Counted from the stretch's first letter, positions 25,365 through 34,771 are shown. The stretch: 41,457 nucleotides of DNA from Muribaculaceae bacterium (GCA_023665425.1 JAMPDX010000011.1:1-41457), one strand, 5' to 3'. Numbers and translations are program-made. The notes: a model not told the origin generated them from the letters alone.

Positions 25365-26216
25365 ATGACCTTTCAAGAACGTTGCGCCAAAATAGCCTAC
25401 AATAGTCTGTTTGAAGCGTTTATCACACTTGTCATCATTGTCAACTCTGTGCTCATAGGTGTGCAGACCACCGTGCACAACCCGACAATAGATGGCATTC
25501 AGCAACTTATTCTATACATCTTCACCTTTGAGATACTTGTGCGATATTTTGCCGCCGGTAGTGCGCAAGCTTTCTTCAAAGGAGGGTGGAACAATTTCGA
25601 CCTTATCCTGGTGATAATCGGCTGGATACCGGCCTCCATCGCCGGCAACGGGTCAACCATGATGGCTCTGCGAGTGCTCCGTGTCTTCCGAGTGCTGCGA
25701 CTGTTGCGCACAGCCAAGGAGATAAAACTCATAGTTGGTGTGCTCATCAAGTCAATGAAATCCATGCTCTATAATGCCATCCTGTTCATCATCTTTGTCT
25801 ACCTGTTTGCCATTGCCGGAGTGTCCATGTTCCGCCTGCCGGACCCTGCCACTCTTGAGCCGGCACAGCGAGAGAAGTATGAGCAACTTATGGAGAAGGC
25901 TCCCCACTCACCGGGCAATTCGCCGGACCCATACGGGAGCATCGGTGAGGCGTTCTTCACCCTGTTCAGAGCCCTTACCGGCGAGGATTGGACCGACTTG
26001 CGCTATAACCTCATAAGTGCTTCTGAGGCCGGCATAGTCCATGTGCACCCCACGGTCATAACCATCTATCATGTGAGCTGGTTCTGTATCGCTGCTCTGC
26101 TGCTTCTCAACTTGGTGACCGGTGCTGTCATAAACAACTACCAGGTGACTATCGAGGAGGAGCACGAACACAAACTGAAGGCTTCAACCGAAGCCGTGCC
26201 TACGGAGCCCAAATAA
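25365..26216 (+). CDS. Bacterial voltage-gated cation channel (NaChBac-like)
   Basis: A 283-aa single-domain six-helix channel that would assemble as a tetramer. S1 is near 17-38, S2 45-62, S3 77-92. S4 is ALRVLRVFRVLRLLRTAKEI, with arginines every third residue (103, 106, 109, 112, 115) as voltage sensor. S5 is about 136-156. The pore loop is FFTLFRALTGEDWTDL and S6 232-258, followed by an acidic/basic C-terminal tail. The filter TGEDW differs from the TLESW of the sodium channel NaChBac and resembles the filter of domain II in animal calcium channels, so ion selectivity may differ. A ~35-residue Pro-rich turret (157-192) precedes the pore helix. Confidence 0.9.
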   Translation: MTFQERCAKIAYNSLFEAFITLVIIVNSVLIGVQTTVHNPTIDGIQQLILYIFTFEILVRYFAAGSAQAFFKGGWNNFDLILVIIGWIPASIAGNGSTMMALRVLRVFRVLRLLRTAKEIKLIVGVLIKSMKSMLYNAILFIIFVYLFAIAGVSMFRLPDPATLEPAQREKYEQLMEKAPHSPGNSPDPYGSIGEAFFTLFRALTGEDWTDLRYNLISASEAGIVHVHPTVITIYHVSWFCIAALLLLNLVTGAVINNYQVTIEEEHEHKLKASTEAVPTEPK

Positions 26217-26239
26217 GCGGTAGCTTAGACAACTTTTAG

Positions 26240-26312
26240 AGTTGCATTCGGTTGCAAACCCGACGCAACTACAAACCCCGGATACCCACGGCACAGCCGC
26301 AGGTATCCAGGG
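26240..26312. repeat. Type-D and module B repeats between convergent genes
   Basis: 26240-26272 (AGTTGCATTCGGTTGCAAAC then CCGACGCAACTAC) is a D-type palindrome. 26276-26312 is a module B variant, CCCCGGATACCCACGGC and GCCGCAGGTATCCAGGG. Both sides of the stem differ from other copies in a matching way (GATACC/GGTATC replaces TACACC/GGTGTA). It sits between the convergent channel and porX genes and may terminate both. Confidence 0.65.
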
Positions 26313-26330
26313 TTATGTATGTGTGCATTT

Positions 26331-27866
26331 TTAGCGGGGGGTGAGGGTCACCAGGGGCACAAGCATCTCTTGGAGGGATATGCCACCATGCTGGAAGGTG
26401 CCGGTGTAGTATTGCACGTAGTAGTTGTAGTTGTTGGGGTAGGAGAAGAAATCCTCGTTGCAGGCATATATGAAGGTGCTCGAGAGATTGGGGGCCGGCA
26501 GGCCGAACTTTTTGGGGTTGAGCATCTCGTAGACCTGCTTCTTGTTGTAGTTGAGCGACTTACCAACCTTGTAGCGCAGGTTGGTGTTTGTGTTGCGGTC
26601 TCCTATCACCTTTATCGGGTTGTCCACGCGAATGGTGCCATGGTCGGTGGTAAGGATGATTTTAGCGCCGCTCTCGGCAATACGTCTGAAGAGCTCCAGA
26701 GCCCCGCTATGGCGTAGCCACGACTCCGTGAGCGAGCAATAAGCGGCATTGCTGTTGGCCAGCTCGCGTATCATCTTGCTCTCCGTACGCGCGTGAGAGA
26801 GCATATCTATAAAGTTGAGCACTATGACATTTAAGGCAGTGTCCTTTAGTGAGTTAAACTTGGCAAGGAATTTGTCGATACCTGTGGAGTCATTGAGCTT
26901 GTTGTATGAGAATGTGTCGCGACGGCGATAGCGCTCTATTTGTGTGCGGATGAGCTGCTCCTCATAGATGTTCTTGCCTTCGTCTTCATCCTCGTCGACC
27001 CAAAGGGCCGGATACATTGTGGCTATCTGCAGAGGCATGAGGCCGGCAAAAATGGCATTACGGGCATATTGAGTGGAGGTGGGCAGAATGGTGGTATAGA
27101 GGTCCTCCTGAATGTTAAACAACTCAGAGACAAGGGGTTGAAGTACTCGCCACTGGTCCAGACGGAAATTATCGATGAGGATGAAGAACAGTTTGTCCCC
27201 CTTGTCGAGAGCGGGGAAAACGCGGCGTTTGAAAAGCTCATGGCTCATCAGTGGGTGCTCCGGGGTGTTGACCCATTTCTCATAGTTTTGCTTTACAAAC
27301 TTGGTGAAATTATAATTGGCATCACGTGTCTGCATAGCCAACATCTCATCCATGTGGGTCTCCGTAGTGGCCAGGTTCATCTCCCAATATACGAGCGAAC
27401 GGTATAGCTCATAGAAGTCTTCGATGCTCTCAGCGCGGCTTATCTTAGAGCTAAGTTGCTGAAACTCCTGCTGATAGGATGTAGAGGCCTGGGCCGCCAC
27501 CAGCTCCGAAGAGTGCAGATTTTTCTTGATAGACAGCAGTATCTGGGAGGGGTTTACCGGCTTGATGAGATAGTCTGAAATCTTGTTGCCTATGGCCTGA
27601 TTCATGAGGTTTTCCTCCTCGCTCTTGGTGATCATAATTACCGGCAACTGTGGGAATTGCTGGTTTATGAGCGTGAGGGTCTCGAGGCCGGAAATGCCGG
27701 GCATATTCTCGTCAAGCAGCACGAGGTCAAAGGGTTGTGCGGCAAGGGCATCAATGGCATCGCGGCCATTAGAGGCTGTCTCCACCTCATAACCTTTGGC
27801 CTTGAGGAACATTATATGTGGTTTCAGCAGATCTATTTCATCGTCTGCCCATAGTATTCTTTCCAT
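26331..27866 (-). CDS. porX: T9SS response regulator PorX (receiver + PglZ-like domain)
   Basis: A 511-aa protein. Residues 1-120 form a CheY-like receiver with acidic D8/D9, phospho-acceptor Asp52 (LVLLDENMPG), Thr80 and Lys102 (YLIKPVNP). After a helical linker, residues ~205-511 form an alkaline phosphatase-like PglZ effector: FFILIDNFRLDQW (Asp232), TTILPTSTQYARNAIFAGL with the catalytic Thr/Ser region 264-266, NFIDMLSH, and ILTTDHGTI metal ligands. This is the layout of PorX, which controls expression and function of the type IX secretion system and hydrolyses nucleotide signals. The partner kinase PorY is not in the window. Monocistronic. Confidence 0.93.
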   Translation of the reverse strand: MERILWADDEIDLLKPHIMFLKAKGYEVETASNGRDAIDALAAQPFDLVLLDENMPGISGLETLTLINQQFPQLPVIMITKSEEENLMNQAIGNKISDYLIKPVNPSQILLSIKKNLHSSELVAAQASTSYQQEFQQLSSKISRAESIEDFYELYRSLVYWEMNLATTETHMDEMLAMQTRDANYNFTKFVKQNYEKWVNTPEHPLMSHELFKRRVFPALDKGDKLFFILIDNFRLDQWRVLQPLVSELFNIQEDLYTTILPTSTQYARNAIFAGLMPLQIATMYPALWVDEDEDEGKNIYEEQLIRTQIERYRRRDTFSYNKLNDSTGIDKFLAKFNSLKDTALNVIVLNFIDMLSHARTESKMIRELANSNAAYCSLTESWLRHSGALELFRRIAESGAKIILTTDHGTIRVDNPIKVIGDRNTNTNLRYKVGKSLNYNKKQVYEMLNPKKFGLPAPNLSSTFIYACNEDFFSYPNNYNYYVQYYTGTFQHGGISLQEMLVPLVTLTPR

Positions 27867-27952
27867 AAAAGTACTTTTGAAATAAACGACTTTGGGAGAG
27901 TGTTGGTTCGGCGAAAAACTATTTCATTTAAGTTTCGATTCCGTATAACCCA

Positions 27953-28020
27953 CCCCCTTACACCCACGGCTGAGGCCGCGTGTGTACCAGGTTACTATAA
28001 GTCGGTGCCCTGGCGGACAC
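27953..28020 (+). repeat. Partial composite repeat (modules B-A)
   Basis: Module B (27953-27989, CCCCCTTACACCCACGGC with GCCGCGTGTGTACC) is followed by GTTACTATAAGTCGGTGCCC and the module A half-palindrome to 28020. Module C is absent. It lies between porX and the convergent-side end of the hydrolase gene. Confidence 0.7.
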
Positions 28021-28064
28021 ACCCAACCATCACATACAATTGGATACTACTTGTGAAACTTGAC

Positions 28065-30407
28065 TTATTTCAGTAGGAGGGCATGGAGCAGGAAGTCCAC
28101 CGGCATATCCTTTTTAAGCCCCGAGAGGGTGATTACCGCGGCGGCCGGATAATTGATTTCGGCGTCGAGATTGGGAGTCCGGGTGCCGTCCCATGTGCGG
28201 GGGGTGAACCATGGATATGCTGCCGGCATGAGCCATGTAGCGCTCGGCTTAAGGGAATCAATAGAGACCTCCACCTCATACATGCCATCCGGGCGCTGAG
28301 TGAGCATATCTGCCTTAACTTCAGTGGCATAGGTGATACCTGTTTCATTCATAAGGCCTATCTCAATGCTCTCGACTCCGAGGGGCTTGTCTGTCAGCAC
28401 GAGGTGCAACTGATTCTTGTCGATAAAGAGTGGTACCGTCTGAGTCAAGTCAGCTTTTATAATGGCCTTGACATCATCTTCAGAGGGGGTGAACTGCACG
28501 CGATAAGCAGCCGGAGTGGTTGCCGCGGGCTCTACATTTTTGAGCCATACGCCTTGTCCGTCAGGCACAGTACCAGCCTCAATAAACACCGGCGCTTGGC
28601 CCGGATAGATAAGTGCTTGTCCACCCTCAACTTGCAACAGTTCCGGAGTGAGGGTCTCCTTCACCGTGAGCGGATGCTCCGTGGCCGGGGGTGCCACATA
28701 TTCGCCCAGGGCGATGTTTATGCCGCCATGTGCCGACGTGCCGGAGCTGAAGGGAGTGGTGGGGGTCCACTTGAGGGTGTCGGGAAGCTCGGCAGAGAGC
28801 AGATATACTCCGGGATAGACATTGAGAATGCCCCCCTCGGCTCGGCCGATGCGCATGTTACCGTCATTGATACCAACATAGTGATATTCAGAGCCCAACT
28901 GTGGCAGGCGTATTTCCATAGGATGCTCCGTGTATGAAATCTGCGCCACCTCGCGGTCTAACGACGTGTGCATGAAGGGGTCTCGGATAAGCTGCACGTC
29001 GGGCATTACTTCCAGGCGCCAGTGGTGGTCGTCGAGTTTGTCGAGGAAGTATGCGCCGCTACCTTCATAATCCACCACGTAGCTGCTCCCCACGCCGGCG
29101 ATATGCTCGAGCGTGTTTGCCGTTGGCTTGTTGAGCTCCTCATTGCCGCTGTAATAATAGAGTGTGGGTGACACCAGAGTGGATGTATAGTCGTTGCTGC
29201 CATCGTATACTGCAAAGTCTCCGAAATAATTGTTTGCGGGGTAGGGACCGTAATCGGCACCGCGGGGCACCTGCTGCATGGCCTGTGCGGCTATCAACAT
29301 ACTTATCGCTTTAGCCGGGGTGTAGGCCAGGTTGAGGAAGTGGGTCTGGTATTCGGTGTTGAAGCGTGCCATGTCTGTAGGGTCGTAGGCAAACTGGGTA
29401 ATCCACTGAAAGCCCTTGCCACGCAGAGTGCGCACTATGGCCGGGTAAAGGTTGGAGACGAGCACATCTCCAGGGTCGAATTCATAGATAAATTTTGCCT
29501 TGTCGGCGTATCCCGGCATCGTCTGCTCCCAAGGTATGGGATATGAGCTCACATTGGGCAGGAAGTTGCCGTGTCGCTGGCGTCCGGCAACCAGCCCGGT
29601 AGGATACCATTGGAATGTAGTGCCCTGAATGTCAGCCTTATAGTATGCGTCAGTGACGGCCGGATTATGGCTTACATTATAGAGTATTGGCTTGTCGAAA
29701 CCGGCGTCACGCAGGGCCTTGACCATGCGATTGATATAGGCAGTGACCTGTTCAGAGGTGCCACTGTGACACGGCTCATTGTTGACCTCCATGGCTATAA
29801 TGGCGCGGTCTTGAGCGTAGCTGCGGCCGGTGTAGGGATTGATGTGCGAGGCCAACTGACCGAGGTAATTCTCCTGAATCTGCTGTGCCACCGGGTCCTC
29901 ATGTATTTCGCACTTAGCAAAGTCGTAGGAGTAAGCGCCGGTGTCGATGTCTTTGTCGGGATAACCGTTACCGAAGTTGGTCTGCGCTGTGAGCACTATG
30001 TCGATACCACGGTTCTCGAGTTCAGCTATCAGGAAGTCGAGCAGCTCAAGATGTTCATTTTCTTGGAGATTACCCTGAGCGTCAGAAAGTTCTACATCCC
30101 ACAGATGCAAGCGGAAGGCGTTGAACCCGAGTCTCGCCATATGGTATACGTCGCGGCGAATTGCCTCCTTGCGGTCCACACCCAGTTGGCCGAGAGCGCG
30201 GTATGCGTGAGCAAAGGGCACGGTGTAGTTTGTGCCATAATAAGCCACTTCTGCGTCTGTGTCGGAGCGGCGTAGCACACCGTTTTCGTCTACATAAATG
30301 GAGAATTTCTGCCTATCGTCTTTTGTATGTACGGGAGCCGCTGTGGCCATACAGGCACTGCCTGCTTGCAACGCCACAAGGGCACAAATAGCTATAATTT
30401 TGTTCAT
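28065..30407 (-). CDS. Secreted glycoside hydrolase family 5-like protein
   Basis: A 780-aa protein with a signal peptide (IIAICALVALQAGSACMATAAP). The TIM-barrel domain (about 35-400) has the family start GLNY-like YYGTNYTVP, RLGFNAFRLHLWD, the acid/base motif AMEVNNEP (Glu211), and a probable nucleophile in KFIYEFDPGD (Glu309), as in GH5-like clan A enzymes. The remaining ~380 residues are beta-rich accessory domains, one with GGINIALGEYVAPP. It lacks an obvious T9SS tail, so the protein is probably periplasmic or released. The substrate is unknown. It is not in a polysaccharide utilisation locus: no SusC/SusD neighbours are present. Confidence 0.78.
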   Translation of the reverse strand: MNKIIAICALVALQAGSACMATAAPVHTKDDRQKFSIYVDENGVLRRSDTDAEVAYYGTNYTVPFAHAYRALGQLGVDRKEAIRRDVYHMARLGFNAFRLHLWDVELSDAQGNLQENEHLELLDFLIAELENRGIDIVLTAQTNFGNGYPDKDIDTGAYSYDFAKCEIHEDPVAQQIQENYLGQLASHINPYTGRSYAQDRAIIAMEVNNEPCHSGTSEQVTAYINRMVKALRDAGFDKPILYNVSHNPAVTDAYYKADIQGTTFQWYPTGLVAGRQRHGNFLPNVSSYPIPWEQTMPGYADKAKFIYEFDPGDVLVSNLYPAIVRTLRGKGFQWITQFAYDPTDMARFNTEYQTHFLNLAYTPAKAISMLIAAQAMQQVPRGADYGPYPANNYFGDFAVYDGSNDYTSTLVSPTLYYYSGNEELNKPTANTLEHIAGVGSSYVVDYEGSGAYFLDKLDDHHWRLEVMPDVQLIRDPFMHTSLDREVAQISYTEHPMEIRLPQLGSEYHYVGINDGNMRIGRAEGGILNVYPGVYLLSAELPDTLKWTPTTPFSSGTSAHGGINIALGEYVAPPATEHPLTVKETLTPELLQVEGGQALIYPGQAPVFIEAGTVPDGQGVWLKNVEPAATTPAAYRVQFTPSEDDVKAIIKADLTQTVPLFIDKNQLHLVLTDKPLGVESIEIGLMNETGITYATEVKADMLTQRPDGMYEVEVSIDSLKPSATWLMPAAYPWFTPRTWDGTRTPNLDAEINYPAAAVITLSGLKKDMPVDFLLHALLLK

Positions 30408-30650
30408 ATTTACATTGATTAATTGGCAATTTTAGTAGCCTGTTTCGTAAAAAAAGAAAAAAGATTAATTGTCTCACGACAACTAATCCTCTAACCTTAA
30501 ATCTAATACCATGAAAAACACGTCGCGAAGTTATAATAATTTTATAACATAGCAAAATTTAATTTGGGTAATATTTTTGTATTTAACAAAGTTTAACAAT
30601 TAGGGTTTACAAGTTAACGTGTAAGTAGATGAGAAAAATTAATAAACATA

Positions 30651-30757
30651 AAATTTTGCTTTATCTTCGAGTGATTTTTGTCGGCTGAAGAAGGAGCTTA
30701 GCGAGCTAAGCGACTGATGAAGACGGCGAAAAGCGCTGAAGAGAAAGTGAAATTTTT
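30651..30757. other. Structured intergenic element with imperfect inverted ends
   Basis: The ends AAATTTTGCTTTATCTTCGA (30651 onward) and CGCTGAAGAGAAAGTGAAAT (30734 onward) are imperfect inverted repeats (about 15 of 18). Inside are GCTTAG-CGAG-CTAAGC, a tight hairpin, and two more GAAGA-rich repeats. The 829-bp gap 30408-31236 also contains an AT-rich stretch (30530-30660) and the repeats at 30830-31047. No coding frame here looks real. Confidence 0.4.
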
Positions 30758-30829
30758 GTTCAAATCAATCTTATCTACTGTTATACATATGATGATTAAT
30801 TTTTCTCAGCTACTTAAAACATTAACAAG

Positions 30830-31047
30830 CAGTAAGTCGGTGGGCTACGCACGCCGATTGTCTGCATACCGATCCCCGCACACCCACGGCTGAAGCCGCG
30901 TGTGTACGGGGTTACTATAAGTCGGTGTCCCGGCAGACACCCTCATGCGCGCATAGCAGTGTTCACTAAAGACGCGGCGGGTTTGTAACCCGACGTAAGT
31001 TCCGCAAGGGGATACTGAGGCGTCAGGTTGCAACTCCGATGCGACTA
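30830..31047 (+). repeat. Composite palindromic repeat, copy 3 (C-B-A) plus two type-D repeats
   Basis: C is 30830-30855 (CAGTAAGTCGGTGGGCTACG and on). B is 30874-30911 (CCCCGCACACCCACGGC with GCCGCGTGTGTACGGGG). A is 30925-30940 (GTGTCCCGGCAGACAC, imperfect). Two D-type palindromes follow: 30971-31005 (GCGGCGGGTTTGTAACCCGA) and 31019-31047 (GGCGTCAGGTTGCAACTCCG). All lie in the long gap between the divergent hydrolase and OmpA/TPR lipoprotein genes. Confidence 0.8.
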
Positions 31048-31236
31048 CAAATACTGACGTTATTGGCTACAAATCTTGCACATGTGCGGAAACTTTTTTG
31101 AGTGGCTTTTGCTGATAATCCAACTTTTTTTCGTACCTTAGCCGATAATTTGAGCGCGATGTGGTCGTATTTGGCCACGTATGTGCTAATATACTGAAAT
31201 ACAGATATATACATTGCTATTAAATTTTTCTATGAT

Positions 31237-32922
31237 ATGGACAAAAAATTGATGATTGCCGCCGGAGCGATGGTGCTTCTGGTAGGGGCTTCTTCTTGTA
31301 GCAAAAAGCTTTCGAGCTTCAAGAGCGATTATTTCTTGTATAATCCGGCGCCGCTGGAGGTACAAGGACAAAATGTTCCCGCTGTCGTGAGCGGTAACAT
31401 TCCTCCGAAGTTTATGGTTAAGAATGCCGAGGTCACTGTTACTCCTGTGTTGGTGTATGCCGCCGGTGAGACAACCTCAGCCCCTTACGTTATACAGGGC
31501 GAGAATGTACGTGCCAACGGCACCGTGGTGAACTATGAGCAGGGTGGCGTGGTGAATATCCCCTTCAATGTAGTTTACAACCCTGACATGGCCAAGAGTG
31601 ACCTGTGTCTCGACTTTGCCGTAAACCAGAATGGCAAGAAGTATGTGTTGCCGCGCGTCAAGATCGGTCAGGGTGTGATAGCTACATCAACCCTTGCAAA
31701 TGCCGCAACCGTGACACCTGCTACTGCTGCCGATAATTTCCAGCGCATTATTAATGAGAAGTATAGCGCTGATATTCACTTCCTTATCAATCAGGCAAAC
31801 ATTCGTTCATCCGAGACATCCGGCGCTCAGTATGTAGACCTGGGCAAGAAGTTGCAGGAGGCAGCAGCCGACCCCAAGCGTGAGATTGCTGACATCTCAG
31901 TGAGCTCATACGCGTCGCCCGAGGGTTCATACGACTTCAATAAGACACTGGCCGAAAAGCGCGAGAAGAACACTACTGCCATGGTAGAGTCTCAGCTCAA
32001 GAAGGATAAGATAACTGAGTTTGGCGAGCTGACATCCAACTTCACTCCTGAAGATTGGGATGGCTTCCGCCAGCTTGTGGAGAAGAGCAACATACAAGAC
32101 AAGGACCTGATCCTCTATGTGCTCAACAGTCAGACAGACCCCGAACTCCGCGAGAAGGAGATACGCAACTTGGCCAATGTATTCGATGAGTTGGCTGACC
32201 AAATACTGCCGCAGTTGCGCTATAGCCGCGTCATGGCCTCTATCAATGTGATAGGTAAGAGCAATGAGGAGCTCGTAAACCTCTTCAACACAAATCCCTC
32301 AGGCCTCACTGCCGATGAGATGCTCTATATCGCCACTCTCACCAATGATAACAACAAGAAGATGGAGGTCTACAACCAGGCTTGCCAGACTTTCCCGCAG
32401 GATTATCGCTCGTTCAACAATCTGGGTCTCACTCAGTATGTAGCCGGTGATTATGAGGGAGCCCTCGCCAACTTTGAGCACGCTCTGCGCCTGAACCCTA
32501 CAAGCCACGAGGCTGAGATGAATAAGGGTCTGGTGGAGATGCTCAACGGCAAATATTCAGATGCTTATCAGGCTTTCGGTATGGCTTCTGACGTGCCCGA
32601 GGCCGGTGAGGCTCTCGGTGTCTACTATTTGAGCCAGGGACAGGTGCCTGCCGCTGTCAACGCTTTCGGCCAGTCAAAGACCAACAATGCAGCGCTCGCC
32701 CAAATCCTCGCAAAGGATTATGCTTCAGCACGCAACACTCTCAGCGCCATCACCAACCCCGATGCCACAACTTACTATCTGTTGGCCGTGCTTGGCGCAC
32801 GTACCAATAATGAGAATATGGTGTTGAGCAATCTGCGTCAGGCTATCCGCATGGACTCATCGCTGGCAGCACGCGCAAAAGCTGACCTCGAGTTTGCCAA
32901 GATCAATCTCTCTTATCTCTAA
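31237..32922 (+). CDS. Lipoprotein with OmpA-like and TPR regions
   Basis: A 561-aa protein with a lipobox (LLVGASSC, modified Cys21). Residues 25-170 are a beta domain (VSGNIPPKFMVKNAEVTVTP, VVNIPFNVVYNP). Residues about 185-335 resemble an OmpA-type periplasmic domain (IHFLINQANIRSSE, SVSSYASPEGSYDFNKTLAEKR), though split by an acidic insertion. Residues ~350-470 hold TPR-like repeats (YRSFNNLGLTQYVAGDYEGA, LRLNPTSHEAEMNKG). The layout suggests an outer-membrane lipoprotein that contacts peptidoglycan and partner proteins; the exact role is unknown. A 135-aa secreted protein follows 71 bp downstream, separated by a hairpin at 32934-32959. Confidence 0.8.
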   Translation: MDKKLMIAAGAMVLLVGASSCSKKLSSFKSDYFLYNPAPLEVQGQNVPAVVSGNIPPKFMVKNAEVTVTPVLVYAAGETTSAPYVIQGENVRANGTVVNYEQGGVVNIPFNVVYNPDMAKSDLCLDFAVNQNGKKYVLPRVKIGQGVIATSTLANAATVTPATAADNFQRIINEKYSADIHFLINQANIRSSETSGAQYVDLGKKLQEAAADPKREIADISVSSYASPEGSYDFNKTLAEKREKNTTAMVESQLKKDKITEFGELTSNFTPEDWDGFRQLVEKSNIQDKDLILYVLNSQTDPELREKEIRNLANVFDELADQILPQLRYSRVMASINVIGKSNEELVNLFNTNPSGLTADEMLYIATLTNDNNKKMEVYNQACQTFPQDYRSFNNLGLTQYVAGDYEGALANFEHALRLNPTSHEAEMNKGLVEMLNGKYSDAYQAFGMASDVPEAGEALGVYYLSQGQVPAAVNAFGQSKTNNAALAQILAKDYASARNTLSAITNPDATTYYLLAVLGARTNNENMVLSNLRQAIRMDSSLAARAKADLEFAKINLSYL

Positions 32923-32933
32923 TCATACATTTC

Positions 32934-32959
32934 TCCTCGCCCCGTCTTGTGGGCGAGGA
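32934..32959 (+). other. Intercistronic hairpin
   Basis: TCCTCGCCC (32934-32942) pairs perfectly with GGGCGAGGA (32951-32959) around an 8-nt loop. No T-tract follows, so it looks more like a processing or stability hairpin, or a partial attenuator, than a full terminator. Confidence 0.5.
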
Positions 32960-32993
32960 CGAATAATACAACCCTACAAAAGAAGCAACAAAA

Positions 32994-33401
32994 ATGAAGA
33001 AGATCTTATCAATTATCCTTGTGGCAATGGCAGCCCTTATTGCCGCTCCGCAAGCATCCGCTTACAGCGAAGAGATGGCAGAATTCGCCCAATTGCTTAA
33101 TGAAGGTATGGCGGGCGAAGATGGTGTAGCAGCCACTTACAATGGACGAGACATCGTGATAGACTTCCCTGCATCATATTTCGATGCAGATGATGTTGCC
33201 ATGTTTGCCGACGTGGATGATATGCAGATTTTTGCGCCTCTGATGATTGAGGTGCTCAACGAGTCTATGGGAGCAGACACTCTGATGATGCTCGGCTCAT
33301 TACTCGATGCATACGACACAAACCTGGTGATACGTATGAACCTGAACAGCACCACAAAGACCATCACCCTCACCCCGTCGATGCTCATGGGTCAGGGCTA
33401 A
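32994..33401 (+). CDS. Small secreted protein of unknown family
   Basis: A 135-aa protein with a signal peptide ending ALIAAPQASA (cleavage near residue 23). The mature ~112 residues are acidic and Met-rich, with a helix-strand pattern (EFAQLLNEGMAGEDGVAATY, DIVIDFPASYFD, KTITLTPSMLMG). Family not recognised. It shares a probable transcript with the OmpA/TPR lipoprotein and is followed by a strong terminator, so a shared envelope role is an inference. Confidence 0.7.
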   Translation: MKKILSIILVAMAALIAAPQASAYSEEMAEFAQLLNEGMAGEDGVAATYNGRDIVIDFPASYFDADDVAMFADVDDMQIFAPLMIEVLNESMGADTLMMLGSLLDAYDTNLVIRMNLNSTTKTITLTPSMLMGQG

Positions 33402-33438
33402 CCCCGAAGACATAAGACCCAATTCCCTATAAAATGTG

Positions 33439-33470
33439 AAGGCACCTCCCCGAGCGGGGAAGTGCCTTTT
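33439..33470. terminator. Bidirectional terminator
   Basis: AAGGCAC-CT-CCCC-GAGC-GGGG-AA-GTGCCTTTT: a 7-bp and a 4-bp stem separated by an internal mismatch, with A-tract and T-tract on the two sides. It lies between the 135-aa gene (plus) and gapA (minus) and can serve both. Confidence 0.85.
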
Positions 33471-33491
33471 AAGTTAGCGATGTATTGGTGA

Positions 33492-34571
<1,080 letters not shown>

Positions 34572-34711
34572 CTACACCTCGGCCGGCTCTGACAGCTCTT
34601 TCATTCTTGCTCTTGTGGAGAGCTTATTTTCTTCAAACTTTTTGTGAGATAGTATGTTGTTTGAAGTATAGGGGGTTAGGTAAGTATATCTCCTTAGCCT
34701 CTAATTTTTTG

Positions 34712-34741
34712 CAAAATTAAGAAAAAAAATTGACTTTGCAA
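34712..34741 (-). promoter_or_regulatory. Promoter of gapA
   Basis: On the minus strand TTG (34741 to 34739), a 19-nt spacer and TAATTTTG (34719 to 34712). This and the mscL -7 element diverge from the same AT-rich stretch within the 377-bp gap 34500-34876. Confidence 0.6.
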
Positions 34742-34763
34742 CCTTTCTTGGTATTTTTTTAGT

Positions 34764-34771
34764 TAATTTTG
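34764..34771 (+). promoter_or_regulatory. Candidate -7 element for mscL
   Basis: TAATTTTG fits TAnnTTTG, about 105 nt before the mscL ATG. The -33 element is weak. The leader contains a GC-rich foldable segment (GGGCGCC at 34782 with GCGCC near 34809). Confidence 0.5.

Noticed and set aside
29571..30275. 234-aa plus-strand frame inside the hydrolase gene
   Set aside because: Antisense shadow of the GH5-like barrel; no promoter and no recognisable motif.
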